A stretch of 45,982 nt of DNA from Phycisphaerales bacterium (GTDB lineage: Bacteria > Planctomycetota > Phycisphaerae > Phycisphaerales > UBA1924): positions 31,085 to 77,066 of the forward strand of contig JARGPA010000017.1 in the NCBI GenBank assembly GCA_029213305.1, written 5' to 3'. The translations under genes and the position numbers were made by a program. This document shows, in pieces, positions 34,046 through 42,550 of this stretch. The notes beneath the pieces were generated by a model. The model saw only the letters and a list, made by a program, of their open reading frames with translations, was not told the origin of the DNA and searched no databases. Position 1 is the stretch's first letter. Each line of letters opens with the position of its first letter.

Positions 34046-34531
34046 TTACCCTTCCCGATCGTGCAATATCGGATTGGGTGTGCTCGCTTTGCTTGAGTAA
34101 GCACGAAGCGCACTTTGATTGTTCCCCATCCCTGAGAGTTGCTCTGCGATTCGATCTCTCGTCGTTTGCATGAGAACTTGATCATGCTCATCTCGTTCAC
34201 GAAGTTTGGCCATATCACGCTCGATTATCGCGATCCGATCAAGTGCAACTTGACGCTCTACTTGTCCGATTCGTCCGATCGTGTCAGGATTTTCAATAAA
34301 CGCACCGATTTCTTCGCCAACACAAACAAGCCCACGAACGATGGGCTCTCTACAGGTCACGATTTCTACTATTTGTTCAACATCACCGGATTCGATCGCG
34401 TCGCGCTGCCCATCACTCAGAGAACTGAGTTTATCGAGCAATGACTTTGCTTCATCGACAAGCGATTGAAGCCGAATATTGTCCTGCTCGCCGGTTGAAA
34501 CTGGATTTGTTGAACTCAATCGATCGGTCAT
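34046..34531 (-). CDS. FlgN-like flagellar export chaperone
   Basis: 161 aa, almost all helix. The pattern SLVDEAKSLLDKLSSLSDGQRDAIESGDVEQIVEIVTCREPIVRGL fits the FlgN family (a helical chaperone for the hook-filament junction proteins FlgK and FlgL, with a characteristic L...L..L...Q..AI..GD...I.......). The rest is a long antiparallel coiled coil. Divergent, so the family call is moderately sure. AGAGGG lies before the ATG. It begins the operon with the kinase and activator; flgK and flgL are not in the window. Confidence 0.72.
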   Translation of the reverse strand: MTDRLSSTNPVSTGEQDNIRLQSLVDEAKSLLDKLSSLSDGQRDAIESGDVEQIVEIVTCREPIVRGLVCVGEEIGAFIENPDTIGRIGQVERQVALDRIAIIERDMAKLRERDEHDQVLMQTTRDRIAEQLSGMGNNQSALRAYSSKASTPNPILHDREG

Positions 34532-34617
34532 CCGTGACCCTCTAACAATGCCTGCAAACTACAGACACAAACACAATCGAGCTTGGGATCCGTCCCTATT
34601 ACTCTCGATCTATTCAG

Positions 34618-34625
34618 TTATCGGC
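34618..34625 (-). promoter_or_regulatory. Sigma28-like -10 upstream of the flgN/kinase operon
   Basis: Exact GCCGATAA on the minus strand, 87 bases before the flgN-like ATG. A good -35 at normal spacing is not visible (TTGAAA lies nearby and would also fit a sigma70 -35 with TAACTG at 17 bases). One of only three exact copies found in the window. Confidence 0.4.
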
Positions 34626-34680
34626 TGTTGGCGCGGTTTTCAACACATTGTGCGCAAAAAACACAACCCTAGTTAAAAAT

Positions 34681-37179
34681 CTAGTTTGATTGCGCAAGGA
34701 GAATCGCGCTCGAGTTGAGCCATCGTTCCCAATCGCGGCGATCCATCGGAAGTCTTGGATCATCCCAAACACTCTCAGGGAGTGATTCATAGAACCGACG
34801 CGCCCGATCATTGGCGGTCCTCGCTCGGCCGATCTCACCTGTTGCGATATAAGCATTTACGATCTGAACCATCGCAACCAACGACGCGGGATCATTCACA
34901 TAGTGGTCCCGAGCTTGATCGTAATACTGAATCGCCCCGGCGTAATCACCTAGATCGAATGCGCAATCACCCAGATAAAAGTACGAGTTCCGCAATGAGA
35001 TCGATTCAAAGAGTCCAAGTTCAGATTCAGAACGCGTACCAAGGGTATCGATCGTTTTTTTGTACTGGTCTACTGCTTCTCTGCGATGCTTTGTGATCTT
35101 TCCAAGTCTCCGATTCTGCTCGGCGGCTGGCATTGCTTCGATCAGGGAGTCTTCAATAATGTCACTCAGACGACGATGTGCATCAGCAAGTTTAAAAAGC
35201 ACACTCCCCGCTTCTGGATCATCTGGATATCGAGCAGCAAACTCGTCATAGCGTTCAATCGCGCGCTCTGGACGATCGGTACGATCGTACAACCCTGCAA
35301 GCTCGAGCAATGCGTCTCTGAAGATCGCAGTCTCACTTGATCCCATCGAACCATCGAGTGATGAAGCAAGCAGTTTTTCAGCTTCTGCATCATTCGTGGG
35401 ATCTTCGTCATAGAGATATGCTTGCGCGAGAGGCACATGACTCGCGTCAGCAAATGGACCAATATCAGCGCCTGCATTGCCTTCGCGCGCTTCGATTAAG
35501 CCTTTATACACATCCGCGGCGGCTTTAAAATCTCCCAATGCTCTGAGAGATTCAGCCAGCCGAAACATTGCTTCTGCGTGTCGAGGATCGGAAGGCATTG
35601 AATCCGCATAGTTCTTAAACGCTTGAATTGCTTCGGGTTGATCTCCTGCACGATCGAATAGATCTGCAGATCTCCAAAGTGAATCCGCAAACACAGGGAG
35701 ATTCGCAATCACATGTCGATCTGCGTGCATGCTGTAGTTCGATGCAGCAGAGATCAAGTGCCGTTGAACTTCAGCGCGAGTAGATGGATCGAGCCCGATC
35801 AGCGATCGTACTTCTTCAATCGGTTTTCCTAATAGAGATTCTGCCGCGACTTGGTGCCCCATCGCGAGTGAAGAGAGGACTTCTGTAGGAATCTCTTGTC
35901 GGCTGTACAACTGATCCGCTAAGTTCGCATATTGAATAGCATCGCTGGGTGCACCTATTGAGAGTGAATCACCAGATCTCGCAATAAGCGAATCGAGAAT
36001 TTGTTTTCGAGATGGGTAAGACTCGATACCAAAGCTGTCATAAAGCTCAACGAGCTTTGAAAACGCATCGAATGAGAGTTCTGTCTCGTTGAGCGCTGCT
36101 TCGGTTTCACCCACACCAAGCAGCGCGAGGGGGTACGCTGTTGAGTTTGAGTGACTGTTAACGATCTTGTTGTATCGATCATTCGCGAGAGATGTATTCC
36201 CCTTTGAATCTTCGATGATTCCTTCTATCAACAGAATCTCTGGATAATGAGGATCACCTTCTGCAGAGAGAGTCTTTGCGTGTTCAACTTGTTCTGTTGC
36301 TTGCTTTGGCGCCCCAACTGTGTTGTACGCCTTTGCAAGAATCAAATGTAATCTCGATCGATCTCCAACACCTGCACGTTCAAGCCTGGGCATTGCTCGA
36401 AGAATCCGAGTGATCGTCTCATCTGCAAACCCTTGAGTTAATCGAATATCACCTTGGGTTTCGAGCGCCCAAACACGATCTTCAACGGGCAAGTTGGGAT
36501 CTATCAACATATCTGCAAGCAGATCCATCCCATCCTCGATCATCGGGACCGGACGATCGAGCATCGATCGCACAGCCTTCTTATATACTGCATCACGAAG
36601 GTATCGCTTTGATTCAGGGATCTCACGCGCTCGTTGAAGAGAGAGATCAATCTCATCTCGTTTGATGTATGTATCTGCAATGGATGCTTGATCACTCGGG
36701 GTAAGAGTGCCGCCCAGTCGTTCAGCTTCGAGATATTCACGAATGACCGAGACATGATTCCTCTGATCATCAAGATCGAGCTTGAGTTGACCTCGGTATA
36801 TTGAACGAGCCTTTGCTAGGTGATAGAGCACCTTGTCTGCTTTGGGAGTTTCAGGCTTTGAAACCCAGGGATAAACCTCGGTATTGAGCAACTCAATCGC
36901 TTGTTCGTAATCTTCAACCTCAATCAAGTGATTTGCTTGAGAGATGACAGGAGACATATCAGGATCTGCAGAAGTGGAAATCGAATACGCGATCCCAAGC
37001 ATAAGCATCCCTGCGCCAACGAGTAATGCGGGGATTTGCCATGCATCGCGCCAACCCAATCGCAATGCTGCAACTGGATCATCAGGCATGACAAATGGTT
37101 CTGGTTTAGGCAGATCTGATTCCACAACAACCGGATCATCCGATGGCTGCTGATCTGAGTTGCCTTTCTTGTCTGCCAC
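34681..37179 (-). CDS. Large membrane-anchored TPR-repeat protein
   Basis: 832 aa from a GTG at 37179 (the frame runs to 37233, but the upstream residues MCTFSWVWYPYWF do not look like a real start). An N-terminal acidic, Pro-rich cytoplasmic part (about 1-50) is followed by one membrane helix (about 55-75, IPALLVGAGMLMLGIAYSI), then about 750 residues of tetratricopeptide-like helical repeats, including EDYEQAIELLN, DQPEAIQAFKNYADSMPSDP, DRPERAIERYDEFAARYPDD, and LGDYAGAIQYYDQARDHY. Such proteins act as scaffolds in the periplasm. Its role is unknown; it precedes the flagellar cluster on the same strand with a 149-base gap, so it may be unrelated. Confidence 0.82.
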   Translation of the reverse strand: MADKKGNSDQQPSDDPVVVESDLPKPEPFVMPDDPVAALRLGWRDAWQIPALLVGAGMLMLGIAYSISTSADPDMSPVISQANHLIEVEDYEQAIELLNTEVYPWVSKPETPKADKVLYHLAKARSIYRGQLKLDLDDQRNHVSVIREYLEAERLGGTLTPSDQASIADTYIKRDEIDLSLQRAREIPESKRYLRDAVYKKAVRSMLDRPVPMIEDGMDLLADMLIDPNLPVEDRVWALETQGDIRLTQGFADETITRILRAMPRLERAGVGDRSRLHLILAKAYNTVGAPKQATEQVEHAKTLSAEGDPHYPEILLIEGIIEDSKGNTSLANDRYNKIVNSHSNSTAYPLALLGVGETEAALNETELSFDAFSKLVELYDSFGIESYPSRKQILDSLIARSGDSLSIGAPSDAIQYANLADQLYSRQEIPTEVLSSLAMGHQVAAESLLGKPIEEVRSLIGLDPSTRAEVQRHLISAASNYSMHADRHVIANLPVFADSLWRSADLFDRAGDQPEAIQAFKNYADSMPSDPRHAEAMFRLAESLRALGDFKAAADVYKGLIEAREGNAGADIGPFADASHVPLAQAYLYDEDPTNDAEAEKLLASSLDGSMGSSETAIFRDALLELAGLYDRTDRPERAIERYDEFAARYPDDPEAGSVLFKLADAHRRLSDIIEDSLIEAMPAAEQNRRLGKITKHRREAVDQYKKTIDTLGTRSESELGLFESISLRNSYFYLGDCAFDLGDYAGAIQYYDQARDHYVNDPASLVAMVQIVNAYIATGEIGRARTANDRARRFYESLPESVWDDPRLPMDRRDWERWLNSSAILLAQSN

Positions 37180-37330
37180 TTTCTCTACCTTTATAAACCA
37201 GTATGGATACCAAACCCATGAGAAGGTGCACAAACACCGCGCATGGATTACCTGATAACCACATCGGACTATTTAGGGTCCCGGCTTCATAAACTTGGTG
37301 AATCAGGGATAATCATGATCAAATTCCAAC

Positions 37331-38965
37331 TCAATTACTCGAGTCTGGAGAATCATCCGACCCCTTGCTCTCGTCGTTGAGAATCGGATCAATCGGTGTT
37401 GCAACCAAGGATCTGGTCGCACGATCTCCACGATGAAGCATTTGTGGATCAATCAGAGCCATCGCGGCTACTGGAGGGAGGATCCATTTAATAATGTTCC
37501 GGACGATCGCAGCCCATAACGGGATACGTTGCATAGGACCAGGGCGAGCTTTTACCACTCTGATCCCCATGAAAAACTTCCCTGGAGTAGCACCTAGAAG
37601 AGTTTCAAATACAGACATGATCACAATCGCAGAGACAAGCATGGATGGGATGACCATCCAAGACGTATCTGTCCGAACGATTACACTCAAAGTGATGATT
37701 TCGATGACTTGTACATCGAAGAGTTTTCCGATCAAAGCTGCGATCAGGATCAAATCCAACAACGAGGCGAGCATGCGTCGACCAGGATCCGCGAGTGCGA
37801 ACCCTGTTGGGATCTCCATTGAGTTCGGGCTTTCAGGTAATATGACTAAGACCAACACGCCGACCATGATCAATAGCATCATTCCGATCAAGAATCTGAA
37901 CTCTGCTTCACTCACAGGGACAGTAACAACTGGTTCACCTGCATGGAGAACACTCCCATCTGATAGATCAATTTCCCAGACTTGCACGATCGGATTTGAT
38001 TCTTTTAAGTCGGCGATATCATTACCTGAGTCAGCACCAGAAGAATCTTGATTTTCGAGTGATAGACCAACAAGTCGATTCATCGATTCGAATCGAGTAA
38101 GTGTTGCGTTTGCAGGAATCTCTATGTTATCCGCGACCGTGAATAACCCCGAATCTGACCAAACACGGGCAACAGCGTTTCCTTCTTCATCCCAATTGAT
38201 CAACAATAGATCCTTTGTACCATCGAGCACAATTGTTGTTGGATCGAATGATTCAGGATTTTCCCAATCCATCGGATTCCAGGTTGAATCTTCCCCGTTG
38301 AGCGCCCAGAGATCAACACCATTGTTGGACGAGTGATTTATCGCAATTAGTGAATCGCCTATTGCATGAATCGTCCAACGAGGACTGGTTGCTTCGGAGA
38401 TCAATGGCAACTCGATCCTGTCCCAGCTCGATCCACCCATCATCATAAGTGAATATTGATCATCTTCATTTAGTAATGCAAAGACGGACTCTGTTGTAGA
38501 ACAAAGATCAACAAGTTCACCTCCCTGTTCGAGAGCTGGATTTGCATCGAGGCGCCCAACTGGAAAAAATCCCCATTGCATTCCTGCAAGGTTCGGTATT
38601 GCTCTCCCTGAGAATACTCTTCGGACTTGTCCATCTATTGTTGATGTCAAAGGGAAGACAAGCACGATCCGATCATCGATTGCACTGATCGATTCAGGCA
38701 TTTTATTGAGCGGCCGAACTGCGTGAAGTTCACCTGCTTGAGCAGGTACAATTTCGTACTGAGATTGTTGATCCTCGTCTCGAGGAGGCAGATGAACAAG
38801 CAATATCTCATCTTTAGAGTTGGTATAGATCGCCCACCCGTGCGTCTGAGTGTCGCTCATACCAGAGCTCACAAGCACTTGCCCATTCGCAGAGTTCGGA
38901 TACAAACTACATAAAATGCAAAGATATAAGAAAACTTGAAGTTGGAAACATCCTCTAAATCTCAC
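37331..38965 (-). CDS. RDD-family membrane protein with secreted N-terminal domain
   Basis: 544 aa. A signal peptide ends SANG-QV (about residue 28). Residues about 30-340 form an extracytoplasmic region of repeated beta strands, possibly propeller-like (GWAIYTNSKDEILLVHLPP, WDRIELPL, DLWALNGEDSTWNPMDW). A membrane helix follows near 355-378, then an RDD domain: GRRMLASLLDLILIAALIG with further helices, ATPGKFFMGIRVVKA and MLHRGDRATRSLVAT. RDD proteins are often transport-related or of unknown function. The GTG start overlaps the lipoprotein stop (GTGA). The fusion of a large secreted domain to RDD is unusual. Confidence 0.8.
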   Translation of the reverse strand: MRFRGCFQLQVFLYLCILCSLYPNSANGQVLVSSGMSDTQTHGWAIYTNSKDEILLVHLPPRDEDQQSQYEIVPAQAGELHAVRPLNKMPESISAIDDRIVLVFPLTSTIDGQVRRVFSGRAIPNLAGMQWGFFPVGRLDANPALEQGGELVDLCSTTESVFALLNEDDQYSLMMMGGSSWDRIELPLISEATSPRWTIHAIGDSLIAINHSSNNGVDLWALNGEDSTWNPMDWENPESFDPTTIVLDGTKDLLLINWDEEGNAVARVWSDSGLFTVADNIEIPANATLTRFESMNRLVGLSLENQDSSGADSGNDIADLKESNPIVQVWEIDLSDGSVLHAGEPVVTVPVSEAEFRFLIGMMLLIMVGVLVLVILPESPNSMEIPTGFALADPGRRMLASLLDLILIAALIGKLFDVQVIEIITLSVIVRTDTSWMVIPSMLVSAIVIMSVFETLLGATPGKFFMGIRVVKARPGPMQRIPLWAAIVRNIIKWILPPVAAMALIDPQMLHRGDRATRSLVATPIDPILNDESKGSDDSPDSSN

Positions 38966-39840
38966 GGCGTTGCGTCCATTGTCTGTTCACGATTTTCGAA
39001 CTCAACATCAAGATCAATCACTTCATCAACTCGATACGCTCGTTTGAGTCTTGCGGGATCAAAAACCATGGGTCGAATAGTCTTACTCGCTGGTTCTGAT
39101 ATTTCAATACGTACAAATCCTTCTTGACCTGGGTTTGTGATCTCAATTTTACCAGGAACAAGAACCGGTTGTTGATTTGGCACTTTCGCAGGTTTGTATC
39201 TCGTAAGACTCGCAGACGCGACATGAACTCCGTCGCGATCATACACATCTGATCTCGCAACAAGATTGGTTCTAGGATCGAACCAGAGCACAAATGATCC
39301 CCACTGGGATGGGACTGTTACACCAACTAACTTACCGTCGTCTGACCATCGTGATCCACCTGCCTTACTCAGATCGATGGGCATCAAACCAGAGAGCTCG
39401 ATCAGTTCACCCGGATGGATGGGCATTCCAAGCTGATTTGCTTTCTCAACACTCACATCTTCGAGCCGTCCGATTTGCATCGTCTTTTGCTCTTTGTCGA
39501 GTAAATTGAATGACCAGTATGACTCGCTGTTTGCGCCGTAGGCAAAATAGAGCTCTCCTAGTTTTCTGATGGTAAGTGAGACCCCGCTTGGTTTTTCGAT
39601 TTGCAAGTGCCCTTCCCCTTGCTCCTCATACTTCTTCCCGTCTGGGTAGACACCCTTTGCACGGATACTAATCCGAGCCCAAAGTGTGTCGATTGCTTCG
39701 ACTCGCTCGTTGTGCGTTGAAGCAATCTCAAGTGTTGAAGGGGGTTCTTCCAACTTACTAATATCAACTTTACTTGTAGTTGAACAACCAACAACAAAAA
39801 CAACAACGATCAAGCTCAGAGCAACAAATCGGATCTGCAT
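38962..39840 (-). CDS. Predicted lipoprotein, LolA/LolB-like fold suspected
   Basis: 292 aa. The signal sequence ends VVGC-STT, with Cys19 as the lipidation site. The mature region has a helix, then a curved beta sheet pattern: ISIRAKGVYPDGKKYEEQGEGHLQIEKPSGVSLTIRKLGELYFAYGANSESYWSFNLLDKEQKTMQIG, and later GSFVLWFDPRTNLVARSDVYDRDGVHVASASLTRY. This order suits the LolA/LolB half-barrel that carries lipids or lipoproteins in the periplasm; assignment is by pattern only. One-base overlap with the upstream 182-aa gene (TAATG) and four-base overlap with the RDD gene show one operon. Confidence 0.7.
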   Translation of the reverse strand: MQIRFVALSLIVVVFVVGCSTTSKVDISKLEEPPSTLEIASTHNERVEAIDTLWARISIRAKGVYPDGKKYEEQGEGHLQIEKPSGVSLTIRKLGELYFAYGANSESYWSFNLLDKEQKTMQIGRLEDVSVEKANQLGMPIHPGELIELSGLMPIDLSKAGGSRWSDDGKLVGVTVPSQWGSFVLWFDPRTNLVARSDVYDRDGVHVASASLTRYKPAKVPNQQPVLVPGKIEITNPGQEGFVRIEISEPASKTIRPMVFDPARLKRAYRVDEVIDLDVEFENREQTMDATP

Positions 39841-40388
39841 TACATATCTCCATCAGCGTCAAGATTCATGACCTGCCCGATCTCTTCGGTTGCTTGCGCG
39901 ATCGTGTCGTTGTCCAATCCTGGATCAATGACATCGAAGAGCTCTCCGCCTCCCCCACGTTGGCGAACACGGACCGTGATTTGTCCCTGAACTTCTTTAG
40001 TTGCAGGCTTTGAGTTTTCGAATACAAGCTTTTTCTTTCGCATTAAGATCAATGTGAGTAGATACCTAAATGCGAGTTTCTTGTGATCCGTCGCCTCTGA
40101 GAGTTGTTCAAACAGATCGAATAGTTCATCTTCACTCACAAGCTGCTTTGGTTGTTCATCGCTGATCGGAACAACTCGTTTCCAGAACCCGAAGAGCGAA
40201 CTCTCAGGAGGTAGGTTAGGACCATTTTCCCAAGCTTCTGTGCTGTATGCGACTCTGGTCAATGCTTCTTCCTGAGGCGATTCAATCAACGCCGCGATGT
40301 GCGTTTCGCCTTTTTCCAAAGCTCGTCCTGTCTGCGCACAAACATCTTGTGTACGAATGATGTCATAAGGTGATGAAGTTGATGCCAT
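39840..40388 (-). CDS. Conserved hypothetical protein, planctomycete type
   Basis: 182 aa, no signal or membrane segment. The N-terminus has CAQTGRALEKGETHIAAL, followed by AYSTEAWENG, SLFGFWKRVVP, EDELFDLFEQL and KKLAFRYLLTLILMRKKKLVFEN, ending in GELFDVIDPGLDNDTI. I recall this order from a planctomycete-conserved hypothetical family; function unknown. The Cys near residue 17 is alone in its motif, so the zinc site seems degenerate here. No Shine-Dalgarno: a -10-like TACACT ends six bases before the ATG, so leaderless translation is possible. It heads the operon with the lipoprotein and RDD genes. Confidence 0.72.
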   Translation of the reverse strand: MASTSSPYDIIRTQDVCAQTGRALEKGETHIAALIESPQEEALTRVAYSTEAWENGPNLPPESSLFGFWKRVVPISDEQPKQLVSEDELFDLFEQLSEATDHKKLAFRYLLTLILMRKKKLVFENSKPATKEVQGQITVRVRQRGGGGELFDVIDPGLDNDTIAQATEEIGQVMNLDADGDM

Positions 40389-40436
40389 GAAACAAGTGTA
40401 TCCGCCGGGAGGATCATGCGTTGCCCAAGATCGCGC

Positions 40437-40670
40437 TCAAGAGCAAGAGACATCAAAGAATCGTTGATTCGATCCTCCTTGTCCAACTCTGAAATTGATT
40501 GATTTCCCGCATTTGGTACAACGCGCCATGTACTTTGTACCGTCTGTTGATCGATAGACCCGTTGATAAGTTCCTGAACAAACAAACCGGACCCCAAGCC
40601 AAGGGCGTTGTCCGATCTCATCTGATACAGGTTCTGCAGGTCTCGAAGATGGTGTTGCTCTCAATGACAT
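40437..40670 (-). CDS. Small zinc-ribbon-like protein
   Basis: 77 aa. The frame is open to 40769, but ATG 40670 has GAGGG with proper spacing. After a 20-residue polar tail comes RPWLGVRFVCSGTYQRVYRSTDGTKYMARCTKCGKSINFRVGQGGSNQRFFDVSC, with Cys at FVC, a CTKC pair and a terminal SC, enough for one zinc site. The WLGVRF...YQRVYR...YMARCxxCGK pattern is one I associate with planctomycetes. Role unknown. 48 bases upstream of the 182-aa gene on the same strand; divergent from lpxI with a 176-base gap. Confidence 0.7.
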   Translation of the reverse strand: MSLRATPSSRPAEPVSDEIGQRPWLGVRFVCSGTYQRVYRSTDGTKYMARCTKCGKSINFRVGQGGSNQRFFDVSCS

Positions 40671-40846
40671 ATCAAACCCTCTATCGGCTGAGCGACCCGA
40701 TCTCCTCGAAATGCGATAACTCGTGCGATAGTGAAGACTAACGAGTGACTTTGGAGAAAAAACTTCCAACGAACCGAGATCATGAATGGTAGAATCTGTT
40801 TCATATCTTCCGATTCATCATTTATAGAAGGATTCCTATCCAAACT

Positions 40847-41830
40847 ATGGCCGGCTCTCTCTCAATCTTACCTGATCCACCTGCGCCGCCGACTCCGATT
40901 GGACTCATTGCAGGTGGTGGAGATTTACCTATTTTCGTTGCTCGAGGCCTCAAGGAAATCGGCCACGAAGTCCACGGGCTTGGGCTCCACCTACAATATG
41001 ACAGCCAACTCCCATCGTTGTGCACATCATTTCGAGATGTTGGACTTTTGAGAATGCGATCATGGGGAAACCGGCTCAACAAGATGGGTGTCCACCATGC
41101 GATCATGGTAGGGCGAGTTGACAAAGCAAAGTTGATGCATCAGCGATGGAAACTTGTCAAAAATATCCCCGATATCACGACAGCAGTCGCATGGTATAAG
41201 CATCTTCGTCATGACAGACGTTCGCATGCAGTCTTGAGGGTAATCGCCGACGAACTAGATAGGAACGGAGTTTCACTTATCGACTCAACATTCCCAATCA
41301 CGAATCAACTCTCAGAACCGGGTGTTATGACATCCACCAAACCAACATCGAACCAGCGCGCTGATATCGAGTTCGTTTGGCCTTTGCTCACCGAGCTTCT
41401 TCGTCTAGACATCGGACAATCTTTAACTGTCCGTGATAGAGATGTTATCTCAGTCGAAGCAGTCGAGGGAACCGATCGAATGATCGAGCGCACAGGACAA
41501 CTCTGCCCTCGGGGCGGCTGGACATTGGTCAAGGGCGCTCGCGCTCAACATGATCGAAGATCAGATGTCCCTACAGTTGGAATCCAAACACTTGAGAATA
41601 TGGCAAAGCACGGCGCATCATGTCTTGCGATCGCCGCGGGTGATGTGATCATGCTTGATCGATTTGCGATGCTTGAAAGAGCAGATGAACTTGGTATTGC
41701 AATTGTAGGAGTACCTGTTTCGCACACGCCCATCTCAAGCGGAGCAGTCCCCAACCAGCAAGACACACGGGTTGATTCTGTATTTAAAACTCCTCAAGGA
41801 TCTTCACAGGTTACACAACTTGATGACTGA
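40847..41830 (+). CDS. lpxI: LpxI, UDP-2,3-diacylglucosamine pyrophosphatase
   Basis: 327 aa. Hydrolyses UDP-2,3-diacylglucosamine to lipid X in lipid A synthesis; LpxI replaces LpxH in many bacteria. The N-terminal half has IGLIAGGGDLPIFVARGLKEIGHEVHGLGL and MVGRVDKAKLMHQRW; the C-terminal catalytic half has RDVISVEAVEGTDRMIERTGQL, then DRRSDVPTVGIQTLENM and MLDRFAMLERADELGIAIVGV. The call supports an outer membrane with lipid A. About 45 residues longer than typical LpxI, with a basic insert near 150 and a polar tail. The start lacks a close Shine-Dalgarno (AAGGA is 14 bases away). The end overlaps the methyltransferase gene by eight bases. Confidence 0.9.
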   Translation: MAGSLSILPDPPAPPTPIGLIAGGGDLPIFVARGLKEIGHEVHGLGLHLQYDSQLPSLCTSFRDVGLLRMRSWGNRLNKMGVHHAIMVGRVDKAKLMHQRWKLVKNIPDITTAVAWYKHLRHDRRSHAVLRVIADELDRNGVSLIDSTFPITNQLSEPGVMTSTKPTSNQRADIEFVWPLLTELLRLDIGQSLTVRDRDVISVEAVEGTDRMIERTGQLCPRGGWTLVKGARAQHDRRSDVPTVGIQTLENMAKHGASCLAIAAGDVIMLDRFAMLERADELGIAIVGVPVSHTPISSGAVPNQQDTRVDSVFKTPQGSSQVTQLDD

Positions 41831-42503
41831 ACCTGATTCTCAAATCCAATCTGAACAACCAGAGCTTGTATTCGTTTCTAGAGGCGGACTCAAACTCCAA
41901 CAAGCGCTCGACGATTTCGAGTTATCGCCTACGAATATGCTTTGCGCGGACTTTGGTTGCTCTACTGGAGGATTTACTGATTGTCTGTTGCAAAATGGTG
42001 CACGCCGCGTCCATTCTATTGACACGGCCTACGGCGAGTTCGCATGGAAACTCCGCACTGACGATCGTGTTGTCATCCACGAAAGATCAAATGCACTCCA
42101 TCTTGATCCACCAGAAACAGTCATCGAATCAGGCGGGATTGATCTCGCTGTGATCGATTTGGGATGGACAAAGCAGAACCGAGCATTGCACGCCGCGTCT
42201 CGATGGCTCAAACCTGGTGGAGAGATAATTTCACTCGTCAAACCACATTACGAAGCACAAAAATCTGATCTCGGCGATGGCGGGCTCCTCGATCCAGATC
42301 GCGCCCAAGAGATCGCAGAAGAAACCCGTGATTCTCTATGCTCACTTGGGTACAGAGTGCAAGGGTGGACAAAGAGCCCAGTACTCGGCGGCGCAGTTGG
42401 AAAAAAGCGTAAGAAGAAGGGTCGTGGAAACCCAGAATGGATCGTTCTTGTCACGAGTGAATATTCAATCGAAAACCCACCGCCTGAAAAAATTGAGCAT
42501 TAA
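41823..42503 (+). CDS. TlyA/FtsJ-like rRNA methyltransferase domain protein
   Basis: 226 aa from ATG 41823, inside the lpxI end. Rossmann methyltransferase of the FtsJ/TlyA family: an opening VSRGGLKLQQAL, the SAM-binding LCADFGCSTGGFTDCLLQNGA, AVIDLGWTKQNRAL, and EIISLVKPHYE. TlyA methylates rRNA at C1409/C1920; the S4 RNA-binding domain that normally precedes the SRGGLKL motif is absent, so this is a short form. A very basic region near 195-205 (GKKRKKKGRGNP) may replace it. Translation is coupled to lpxI. Confidence 0.82.
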   Translation: MTEPDSQIQSEQPELVFVSRGGLKLQQALDDFELSPTNMLCADFGCSTGGFTDCLLQNGARRVHSIDTAYGEFAWKLRTDDRVVIHERSNALHLDPPETVIESGGIDLAVIDLGWTKQNRALHAASRWLKPGGEIISLVKPHYEAQKSDLGDGGLLDPDRAQEIAEETRDSLCSLGYRVQGWTKSPVLGGAVGKKRKKKGRGNPEWIVLVTSEYSIENPPPEKIEH

Positions 42504-42530
42504 AAAAGAGCACTGATTCAGTGCTCTTTT
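42504..42530. terminator. Bidirectional intrinsic terminator
   Basis: AAAAGAGCACTGA-T-TCAGTGCTCTTTT, a near-perfect palindrome (42504-42530) with A- and T-runs on either side. It ends the lpxI-methyltransferase unit on the plus strand and the convergent PilZ gene on the minus strand. Confidence 0.9.
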
Positions 42531-42550
42531 GTTATATTCTATTTGAGACG

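Noticed and set aside
37494..38051. 185-codon plus-strand frame inside the RDD gene
   Set aside because: Antisense shadow; no family features and no supporting start signal.
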